Shown: positions 1 through 7,300 of the stretch, piece by piece
How positions within the stretch are numbered: the stretch's first letter is position 1
Layout: each line of letters begins with the position of its first letter
Assembly (NCBI GenBank): GCA_040756085.1
Contig: JBFMAE010000053.1
Span: forward strand, 1 to 8,374
Reading direction: 5' to 3'
Source: JBFMAE01 sp040756085
GTDB lineage: Bacteria > Desulfobacterota > BSN033 > UBA1163
DNA: 8,374 nt
Notes under the pieces: model-generated
What the model was told of the DNA's origin: nothing
The model's input: only the letters and a program-made list of their open reading frames with translations
Database searches by the model: none
Translations under genes and position numbers: made by a program

Positions 1-2
1 AA

Positions 3-851
3 GCCCCGTGCCCAATTGGGTGCAGGGAGGGCATTAGTTGCAAAGCCTTTTTGGTTCTGATTTGTCCGGGTCAGAGGCTTCCCCCTCCCACGACGACCAA
101 TCCAAAGGTGATCAGGGCGGTTTCAAAAATCCTTTATGAATCCGGTGCCAAGCAGGTCCTTGTCGGGGACATGTCTGCTTTCTTCAAGCTTCCCACCCGG
201 AAGAATATGGAAATCACCTTTATAAAGATGATGGCGGAAGAAGTTCAAGCCGAACTGGTTCCTTTTGACGAGGGGGGATGGATTTCCATTGGCATCCCCC
301 AGGGTCAATTCCTCAAGAAGGTTTATGTGACAGAAACTCTCATGCAAGTTGACCGGATCATCAATCTTCCCGTGATCAAAACCCATCAATCAGCCACTTA
401 CAGCATTGCCTTAAAGAACTTTGTGGGAGCGACCCATTTCAGGCATAGACCCTTTCTGGTCAATCGGACTCACTGGAAGGAAGTGATTGCTGAACTGAAC
501 CTGGCCTATACACCAGATCTTCATATCGTGGATGGGACGAGGTTGATGGTAGAGGGAGGACCCTGGAAAGGCAGGGGGATTGATGCCAATCTGATCATAG
601 CCACTGGGGATCGTATTGCCGCAGATGTCGTTGGGTTAGGTGTATTAAAGCACTATTCTCAGCTTCCACAGATCAAAGAGTTTGATGTCTGGGGACAGAG
701 GCAGGTGAAGCGGGCGATCGAATTGGGGTTAGGAGTAAAGAGGGGGGATGAAATTGAATTGCTGGAGATGGATCTTGAGCCGGTTATTCCTGGTTTTAAA
801 GATGTGTCGAAAACGGTCAGAAGGGCTGTTTGGGGAAAAGAAATGGATTAA
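3..851 (+). CDS. DUF362 domain-containing protein, 5' end partial or unclear
   Basis: Matches the DUF362 family, whose members are often linked to iron-sulfur proteins in anaerobes but have no firmly assigned reaction. Family-like segments, in order: TTTNPKVIRAV and GAKQVLVGD near the N terminus, then INLPVIKTH, ALKNFVGATH, LHIVDGTRLMVEGGP, and IIATGDRIAADVVGLGVL followed by AIELGLGVKRGDEIELL at the C terminus. The frame ends with TAA at 849-851. The first usable start codon is TTG at 51, but the frame is open back to the window edge and no Shine-Dalgarno motif precedes the TTG, so the true start is probably outside the window. The usual N-terminal Lys-Pro-Asn (KPN) element of the family is not visible; VLICPGQRLPPP stands in that place. 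No signal peptide or membrane segment is seen in the visible part. The next gene's longest frame overlaps its end by 22 bases, but that gene's likely start is about 100 bases downstream. Confidence 0.75.
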   Translation, partial: APCPIGCREGISCKAFLVLICPGQRLPPPTTTNPKVIRAVSKILYESGAKQVLVGDMSAFFKLPTRKNMEITFIKMMAEEVQAELVPFDEGGWISIGIPQGQFLKKVYVTETLMQVDRIINLPVIKTHQSATYSIALKNFVGATHFRHRPFLVNRTHWKEVIAELNLAYTPDLHIVDGTRLMVEGGPWKGRGIDANLIIATGDRIAADVVGLGVLKHYSQLPQIKEFDVWGQRQVKRAIELGLGVKRGDEIELLEMDLEPVIPGFKDVSKTVRRAVWGKEMD

Positions 852-856
852 AAAGC

Positions 857-948
857 AGTTATAAGTTCAGAGTTCGGAGTTATGAGTTAAAGAGAGATGA
901 GTTAAGAACTAAGGGCTATTCGCTATCAGCCATAAGCTATAAGTTCAA
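857..948 (+). repeat. degenerate 7-bp tandem repeat (heptad) tract upstream of rnr
   Basis: The gap between the DUF362 stop and the rnr start is almost entirely made of 7-base units. Units beginning at 857, 864, 871, 878 and 885 all start with AGTT (for example agttata, agttcag). After one 8-base unit (892-899) the phase resumes with AGTTAAG at 900 and AACTAAG at 907. It then changes to GCTAT/GCCAT-type units at 914, 921, 928 and 935, and returns to AGTTCAA at 942. The units differ by one to three bases, so this is a degenerate array rather than a microsatellite. Because three units equal seven codons, the tract stays open in the rnr frame. It ends at the Shine-Dalgarno sequence of rnr. Its function is unknown. 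Confidence 0.75.
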
Positions 949-952
949 GGAG
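947..952 (+). promoter_or_regulatory. ribosome binding site of rnr
   Basis: AAGGAG lies three bases before the ATG at 956. The spacing is short but usable. It supports ATG 956 over the upstream TTG at 830, which has no comparable motif and lies inside the preceding gene. Confidence 0.6.
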
Positions 953-955
953 ACG

Positions 956-3133
956 ATGGGCAAGAAACGAATAAGAAGAGAGAGGAGAAAAGGTCGAAAG
1001 GAGAGGCAGCCGGTGCTTTCGGCAGAACAGGTCCTCCAATTGATGGAGGAAGAGGATCGGCCCCTTCTCCCCAGGGAGATCTTCCGTCGTTTGGTTCTAA
1101 CTAAGGAGGGAAGACGGAGAGTAAAAGAATTATTGAGGGATCTATCGGAAGAAGGGAAGATTGTCAGGATTCGGGGAAACCGCTACGGTCTTCTCACAAA
1201 GATGAATCTGGTGGTCGGAAAAGTCAGGTGCCACCCGGATGGATATGGGTTTGTCATTCCGGAAAAAGAAGGAGAGGATGACGTTTTTATCAATCCCAGG
1301 AATCTCGGGGAAGCGATGCATGGGGATCGGGTCGTCGCCAGAGTAGAGTCGATTCGGAAGAAAGGAAAGGAAGGAAAAATCATCCGGATTCTGGAAAGGA
1401 GTTTACACAAGGTCGTGGGTAAATTTATGAAGGCGAAGAATTATTCCTATCTGATTCCAGAGGACGAACGACTGCTTCAAGAAGTCTATATCCCTGAAGG
1501 GGAGACGAAGAGGGCCCGGCCCAACCAGATCATAGTGGCTGAGATCACCCGATATCCAACCGATAGGACAAGACCCGAGGGCAAGGTTACTCACATTCTG
1601 GGATACCCTGACGATCCGGATGTGGAGCCACAGATCATCCTTCATAAATATGACCTTCCCCATCGATTTTCATCGCCCGCCTCGAAAGAGGCGCAGAGCC
1701 TTCCTCTTACCCCATCTCCACATGAATACAGAGATCGAGTCGATTTAAGGGAGATTCCCACTTTCACCATCGATGGGGAGAAGGCAAGAGACTTCGACGA
1801 CGCAGTCTCTATTGAAGAGGAGAGGGATGGAGGGATAAAGCTCTATGTTTCGATCTCCGATGTCAGCTACTATGTCAAAGAGGGGACCGCTCTGGATGAA
1901 GAGGCTTATCTTAGAGGGACGAGCGTCTATTTTCCAGATCGTGCCATTCCTATGTTTCCATCAGAACTCTCCAACGAGATCTGCTGTCTCCATCCCCGGG
2001 TGGACCGGCTCACCCTAACTGTTGAACTGAAATATGATGCCAATGGTGAGAGAAGAGGAGTCCGATTCTACCCGAGCGTGATCCATAGCCATGAAAGGCT
2101 GACCTACACCATTGTGAAAGGAATATTGTTAGATGAGGATGTTGAGTTGAAGAGAAGGTACAGACCTATCCTCCCATTTTTGGAGTTGATGTCCGGTCTC
2201 TCTCAAAGGCTCCGGCAGAGAAGGATAGAGAGAGGCACCCTTGATTTTGATCTTCCGGAACCAGAAGTTATCCTCAATCTTCAAGGAGAAACCGAAGACA
2301 TCATTCGGACAGAGAGAAACCTGGCTCATCAGATCATTGAAGAATTTATGATCGCAGCCAATGAGGCCGTCGCTCATTTCATAGAGGAAAGTGGACTCCC
2401 TTTCATCTACCGAATCCATGAACCTCCAAAACATGAGACCATGGATGAGTTTCGTAGATTTATTTCTCATTTAGGGTATAAAATGCGGAAGGATTCTGAT
2501 CATTCTCCCCGAGAACTCCAGAAAGTTCTTTTAGAGGTAAAGGGAAGGCCTGAGGAGAGGGTAGTCAACAATATCCTTCTCCGATCGATGAAATGGGCAA
2601 AATATTCAGCAACGAACCTGGGCCACTTCGGCTTGGCCTCGGATTCCTATACCCATTTTACCTCCCCTATTCGAAGGTATCCTGATCTAATCGTGCACCG
2701 CCTTTTGAAGAAGGTCTTACTTAAAAGGGAAGGGAAGATGTCCGAAGAGGAATTGGCAAGCAAGGCAGACCACCTCTCCCAGAGGGAAAGGGTGGCCATG
2801 GAGGCTGAAAGGGAGATTTTGGATAGATACAGGGTTCGTTTTATGAAGGATAAGATCGGTGAGGAATTTGAAGGGGTCATCAGTGGTGTGACCGCCTTTG
2901 GTTTCTTCGTGGAACTAAAAGATATCTTTGTAGAAGGGCTGGTTAGGGTGACAAGCCTCCATGATGATTATTATCAATATCACGAAAAACGATACTGCCT
3001 CGTGGGTGAAAGAACCCATAAAACTTTCAGGATCGGCGATGGGGTCAAGGTGAGAGTGGACCGGGTGGATATAGAGAAAAGACACATCGATTTTGGACTG
3101 ATCGAAAAGATAGACAGGGAGATGAGGAGATAG
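956..3133 (+). CDS. rnr: ribonuclease R (RNB-family 3'-5' exoribonuclease)
   Basis: Cytoplasmic processive 3'-to-5' exoribonuclease that degrades structured RNA. Counting from the ATG at 956 (725 residues), an N-terminal helix-turn-helix region lies at about 20-82. Cold-shock domains follow from about 83, with GYGFVIPE and DDVFINP motifs. The RNB catalytic domain starts near 265. TIDGEKARDFDDAV supplies Asp273, Asp279, Asp281 and Asp282, one position off the E. coli RNase R set (272, 278, 280, 281). The RNB signature HFGLASDSYTHFTSPIRRYP lies near 555-577, and an S1 domain at about 632-718. The lysine-rich C-terminal tail of the enterobacterial enzyme is absent. The frame is open from a TTG at 830, but ATG 956 is preferred: AAGGAG at 947-952 precedes it, and the upstream stretch encodes only heptad-repeat peptide. 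All key catalytic residues seem intact. Confidence 0.96.
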   Translation: MGKKRIRRERRKGRKERQPVLSAEQVLQLMEEEDRPLLPREIFRRLVLTKEGRRRVKELLRDLSEEGKIVRIRGNRYGLLTKMNLVVGKVRCHPDGYGFVIPEKEGEDDVFINPRNLGEAMHGDRVVARVESIRKKGKEGKIIRILERSLHKVVGKFMKAKNYSYLIPEDERLLQEVYIPEGETKRARPNQIIVAEITRYPTDRTRPEGKVTHILGYPDDPDVEPQIILHKYDLPHRFSSPASKEAQSLPLTPSPHEYRDRVDLREIPTFTIDGEKARDFDDAVSIEEERDGGIKLYVSISDVSYYVKEGTALDEEAYLRGTSVYFPDRAIPMFPSELSNEICCLHPRVDRLTLTVELKYDANGERRGVRFYPSVIHSHERLTYTIVKGILLDEDVELKRRYRPILPFLELMSGLSQRLRQRRIERGTLDFDLPEPEVILNLQGETEDIIRTERNLAHQIIEEFMIAANEAVAHFIEESGLPFIYRIHEPPKHETMDEFRRFISHLGYKMRKDSDHSPRELQKVLLEVKGRPEERVVNNILLRSMKWAKYSATNLGHFGLASDSYTHFTSPIRRYPDLIVHRLLKKVLLKREGKMSEEELASKADHLSQRERVAMEAEREILDRYRVRFMKDKIGEEFEGVISGVTAFGFFVELKDIFVEGLVRVTSLHDDYYQYHEKRYCLVGERTHKTFRIGDGVKVRVDRVDIEKRHIDFGLIEKIDREMRR

Positions 3134-3293
3134 GGTGATCGGGTGAAAAGAAAGATAAGAAAATGTGGCTCTTGGAAGATGGGTTGATTTGGTGGCACGG
3201 TGATGAAACGGACTCCTTACCAAAAGGAAGATGAAAGAGTTTGACAAAAAACTCCGGGATGATAAAATTCCTTTCAGGATCAGGAGAAACAGT

Positions 3294-3755
3294 ATGAATA
3301 GGATAAAGGAGCAGATCAGCGATGTTGCCTTTCGGTATGGTCTCCAGATTATTTATGCTTTTGGAAGCAGGGCGAAAGAAGCTTTAGACTTGGTCGAGGG
3401 GAGAATCGAGCATTTTTCCTCTACACCGTCCGATTTGGATATAGGGGTGAAACCCGAGAAAACCCTCACGTTGGAAGAAAAGGTTAAAATTGCCATTTTT
3501 TTTGAGGACCTCTTTGATGTCTCCCGAGTTGATTTAATTGTTCTTCCAGAGGCCCCCGTTTTCTTGGCTCTTGAAATTGTAACAGGAGAAATCCTTTATA
3601 TGCAGGATTCCACCTATGAAGCTGAGTATCAGCTCTACATCATGCGAATGGCAGCGGATCTCTTTCCCTATGAGCAGATGAAGCAAAGAATGATCATGGG
3701 AGTCGATGAGAAAAATGACGGGTTACCGGAACCAAATGGTTCACTTTTACCATGA
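3294..3755 (+). CDS. MNT-type nucleotidyltransferase (MntA-like antitoxin of a MNT-HEPN pair)
   Basis: Small nucleotidyltransferase-fold protein of the kind that partners HEPN (HepT) toxins; MntA-type antitoxins are known to AMPylate and so silence their HEPN toxin. Counting from ATG 3294 (153 residues), the active site is Gly24-Ser25 in AFGSRAKEA, Asp47 and Asp49 in SDLDIGV, and probably Asp80 in SRVDLIVLP. The gap between GS and DxD is 21 residues rather than the usual 10, a loop insertion. The C-terminal helix YQLYIMRMAADLFPYEQMK is typical of the family. The last residues, after about MGVDEK, are probably junction sequence read out of frame from the adjacent HepT remnant. ATG 3294 is favoured over ATG 3231 because AGGAG at 3282-3286 sits seven bases before it, while the motif before 3231 is almost contiguous with the codon. 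The remaining HepT partner is truncated, so the pair is probably no longer a working toxin-antitoxin module. Confidence 0.85.
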   Translation: MNRIKEQISDVAFRYGLQIIYAFGSRAKEALDLVEGRIEHFSSTPSDLDIGVKPEKTLTLEEKVKIAIFFEDLFDVSRVDLIVLPEAPVFLALEIVTGEILYMQDSTYEAEYQLYIMRMAADLFPYEQMKQRMIMGVDEKNDGLPEPNGSLLP

Positions 3756-3870
3756 GATCACCCCTGAAGAACTTCACGAAACCTGCCTTGACCACCTTAA
3801 TGAGATCAAATTCCTCTCCGATAAACTGGTGAAATGGACAAAGGAACATCAGAACAGTGCCACAGATTAA
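3694..3870 (+). pseudogene. truncated HepT/DUF86 HEPN toxin, C-terminal half only
   Basis: In the frame one base ahead of the MNT gene, translation gives KMTGYRNQMVHFYHEI followed by TPEELHETCLDHLNEIKFL, ending at TAA 3868-3870. This matches the C-terminal half of HepT/DUF86 proteins. RNQMVH is the HEPN RxxxxH ribonuclease motif, and the following FYHEI and PEEL segments are also family-like. The N-terminal half, normally several helices and roughly 60-90 residues, is missing: an in-frame TGA stands at 3691-3693 and the frame lies inside the end of the MNT gene. An ATG at 3706 with GGGAG at 3698-3702 could give a 54-residue product, so expression of a fragment is possible. The simplest reading is a deletion joining the end of the MNT gene to the middle of hepT. 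The identification rests on motif recognition in a short stretch but is helped by the neighbouring MNT gene. Confidence 0.75.
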
Positions 3871-4326
3871 AACAAGGACACAAAGACTTTCCCTATTTTA
3901 GAATTCGCTTCTAAATTGGTAAATGATATTCGAGATAAAATTGATTTCTTTCTGGAAGAGTGATTTAAAATTTTATTTCCGAATACTACATTTCAAATAG
4001 AAATCAATAGAAGACCTAAGCAAATCACAAACAAACGATAATTTTCAAGAAGACATTTGTTTAAAAGGCGAATTGGCGGTGATTACCAATTCGCCTTTTT
4101 TGATTACTTTATGATTTTTATAGTTAGAGTGTTTAAAGGGTTTGTGGACTTTTCTTCTTTCTTAAATTTATCTAAGACTGAAGGCACAAGAAGCAAAGAA
4201 GTAATCCTAACGTCCGAGCATACTAAGAAAGTTGAATCAACCAACAGAGACCTAATCATAGGGGAATGTTATTTTTCGAGTACCACATTTTTCATTTCTT
4301 GAAATTTTTTCAAATTCTGAACTATA
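3871..4326. other. AT-rich convergent intergenic region without a convincing gene
   Basis: About 455 bases between the HepT remnant (+) and the end of the regulator gene (minus). One sampled line, 3901-3960, is 18 G/C out of 60, against 31 of 60 for a line inside the regulator gene (5101-5160). The HepT frame resumes directly after its stop and stays open for 31 codons to TGA 3961-3963, giving a helix-like peptide containing ASKLVNDIRDKIDFFLEE; I do not recognise it, and it could be a relic or chance. A frame at 4057-4302 (+) runs through the terminator hairpin and shows no family features. I see no tRNA, insertion-sequence ends or CRISPR repeats here. Confidence 0.6.
4063..4101 (+). terminator. 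strong rho-independent terminator
   Basis: A perfect 14-bp stem, AAAAGGCGAATTGG at 4063-4076 pairing with CCAATTCGCCTTTT at 4086-4099, encloses a 9-base loop. It is followed by a T run covering 4096-4101. The reverse strand would have only a four-base T run after the stem, so it works best for + strand transcripts, although some activity on the regulator transcript coming from the right is possible. It lies about 190 bases past the HepT remnant, further than usual for a gene's own terminator. Confidence 0.85.
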
Positions 4327-7300
4327 TCACCGCCGAGCCATAGGCGATTCGAATTCGCAATAAACTTTGCCTTCGGCCACGGTGACGTGGGCCTTGAACC
4401 ACCCCAGTGTGGCGGGGGGTTCTATTACATGAGGAGTGCCCTTCTCCAGCGCCTGCAGCCGATTCCGGGCTTCGCCCAAACCAACCTGATCCTCCATCAA
4501 GCGTAGCCAGGTTAACGATTCGCGGAGGTGTTCTTTGGCGAGGTCTATTTTTTTATCCTGAGCATAGAGGTAGCTCAAAGCGATCAGGCCATGAGCAATG
4601 CCGGGGCCGTACCCAATCTCTCTACTGATGCTCAAGGCTTGGTTCATATGGTCGAGGGCCTGGTTTGTCGCCCCAGCCTCCCACTGCAAACTGGCCATGG
4701 AATGGTGCACTCTTGAGGTCATCAATCGGTCACCGGAGGCCCGCAAGTGAGCCAAAGCTTGCTGATAACGGTCTTGGGCTTGATCATGCTGGCCTAATTG
4801 ACGCAAAGCATGGGCCATACCGTATAGCGTCAAACCCTGTGCGGGCCGATTCTGCTGCGCCCAATGCAAACTTAGAGCCTGTTCATACCATTCCAGGGCT
4901 TGTTTAGGACTTCCCAAGCCTCGGTAAATTTCCGCTAGGTTATGGAGAGCAGTTGCTTCCCCAGCGACATTACCCAGTTGTCGGTGCATTTGCAAAGCAG
5001 CACGACTGTACTGCAGAGCGACGCTATAATCGCTTGCAGACCAGTGCAAGAAGCCGAGTTCTCGTAAGGCTTGCGCCTCTCCGGCTTTATCACCAGCGCT
5101 ACGATAGAGGTCTAAGGCCCGCTCACCTGCTTTATGGGCTGCATCATACTGACCAGTGTAGGTGAACAACCCAGCCTGACGCACGCAGGCAACAGCCAGT
5201 CGCTTAATATCAGCAAGACTTTCAGCCAATTCGAGCAGTGCGGTGATGTCTTCTGCTTGCTCAACACGCCGGGCTTGCCGATCTAACACTGCTTCCCGTG
5301 CTAAAAGCAAATCGAACCGGCCAGGCAGATCACCGAATAGGTGGGTACGATGCAGGGTCAAGGCCCGGGTGTAAAGGTCTGTCGCGTGATGGTAAGCGAA
5401 GAGGGCTTCAGCCTGCTGAGCAGCTTGGATCAGATATGAAATCGCCAGGACGTCATCGGCCAGTTCATAATGGTAAGCGATTTCTTCAGTTACAGGCCCA
5501 GGTCGCGCCCGATGAAGAGCCAGCAGTGCCCGGGCCGCTCGCCTGTGTAGGGTCTGCCGCTGAACGGCCTTAAGTCCATCGTAGATCGCCCGGCGAAAGT
5601 AGTTATGGTGAAAGTCAAGGACTTGTTGAGGTAACCTTTCATCCTTTTCAGCTAAGAAAGCCCGATCGAGCAATTGTTCGACGATACCCAGTACTTGCAG
5701 CTCGGGCAATCCGCTTACCCGCCGAGCCAGGTGTAGACCAAATGGACGGCCGATGACGGCTGCGGCGGCTAGCACCCGGCGATGTTCTTCTCCAAGAGTC
5801 GATAAGCGAGCTTGTATGAGATCTTGCACCCGGGCTGGTACAGGCCAAACCCCTTCATCCGGTCCCACCAGGCGGCCATTCGGTTCCCGCCGCAGTTTAC
5901 CCGATGCAAAAAGTGTACGCAAGGTCTCAACCAGAAAAAATGGATTACCTTCGCTGTGCTGGTACAGCCGGTCAGGCAAGTCCCGCGGTAATTCAGTCCC
6001 CAAATGGGTCAGCAAGCGGGAGACCGTTTCCAAGTCCAGTGAAGGCAGCTTTAGTAATGATGACAGACCTGTATCGCCAGTCGAGCTCGACAAATGTTCG
6101 AGGGAAGAATGATCGACCGCCATCTCTGGGCGATAGGCGCCAATAATGAGTAGAGGAGATTCTGCCAAATGGCGGATGACATAGTGAAGCAGTTCTAAGG
6201 AAGACTCATCAACCCAATGCAGGTCGTCGAAAAAGAGGATCAGACAACAGGATTTGGCCAAATAGGCCAAGCTCTGAACAATGCCTTGGAACAACCGAAG
6301 TTGGCTCTCGGTTATCGATACACCCTCAATATTCCTGGCCAGAGGGGCCAAGTCCGGCGTCAAGCGAGCAAGTTGTTGGAGCCAGACATCCGGCAGACCG
6401 GCGAGGCGGGACTTCCAGTCGGCCGTAGCCAGAGTGTTTAGGGCATCTGCCCACATCGTATAGGGAGTGCGGGCTTCTGGTTCGTAACATCGTCCAGTCA
6501 GCCAGTAGATGGGCAGCGCCGATTCAACTGCTCCTGTTAGGCTGCGACGCTTAAACTCCTCCACCAGCCGGGTCTTTCCAATTCCAGCCTCGCCGCTGAT
6601 CAATATCAGGCCTCCATGGCCCGCCATTGCTTGATTCAACCAAGTCTGGAGCACTGCTAACTCCCGTTCACGGCCCAGAAATGGGAAGGTCGGCAGTTGG
6701 TCTGCTGGCTGTAATGAAGGCAACGACTCAAAAGAAATGGTAGGGCTGATTGTAACAGCGATAAGTTTGCGGTAGACAGCTTGAGTTTCTGCTGCCGGTT
6801 CTACCCCTAGTTCGCGGGCTAGAATCTCGCAACAATGCCGATATTGACGGCGGACACTATCTCGGTCTCCCAGGACAGCGTGGATCTTCATCAGGCAGCG
6901 GTGTGCCCATTCGTGCAGCGGATCCATAGCCACCAGCCTCCGGGCAAAGGTCAAAGACTCTTTGTATTCATTGTGACGTATGAGCACATCGATCAGTCTC
7001 TGGAGCAAACCCAAAGCTTGCTGTTCTAAAGCATCACGGCGGAAAAAGAGCCACTCCTCGAAATCGGAGCAGTCGGTTAACTCTATACCTTCCAACAGCA
7101 AACCTTTGTAGAGTTGGACAGCCTGGCGAAGAATTTTCAAATCTTGTGGATCGGCTGTGGCCAGATTCAGAAACTCCAGCGCATCGACATGGAACTTTGA
7201 GTGAGGCCGAAAGGAAGCCGCTCCTTCGGCCAGAACCAGACATTCTTCAGTCAGATCGCCCAGCGTTCGGCGCAGCGAATAGAGAGCTTGGCGGAGGCTA

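Noticed and set aside
857..948. The heptad tract as a CRISPR array or iteron origin
   Set aside because: Units are contiguous 7-mers without spacers and degenerate, and no cas or replication initiator gene is nearby.
2915..3247. 110-residue minus-strand frame over the end of rnr
   Set aside because: It lies opposite a well-supported S1 domain and its low-complexity Ser/His/Pro/Leu content is what the reverse of purine-rich repeats gives.
3978..4296. Two similar strings near 3978-4000 and 4272-4294 (both with TACxACATTT) as a direct repeat or target-site duplication
   Set aside because: The match is interrupted by several mismatches and both lie in AT-rich DNA where chance similarity is likely; no transposase or terminal repeats accompany them.
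4057..4302. 81-residue + strand reading frame in the AT-rich gap
   Set aside because: Its first part is the translated terminator hairpin, there is no ribosome binding site or family-like motif, and composition matches the surrounding non-coding DNA.
4299..4313. TTGAAA/TTTCAA inverted repeat just past the regulator stop as its terminator
   Set aside because: The stem is only six A/T-rich pairs with no G/C-rich part; too weak to call.
5753..6112. 119-residue + strand frame inside the regulator gene
   Set aside because: It is a shadow of the BTAD-AAA-TPR gene; Arg/Ser-rich with no domain features.
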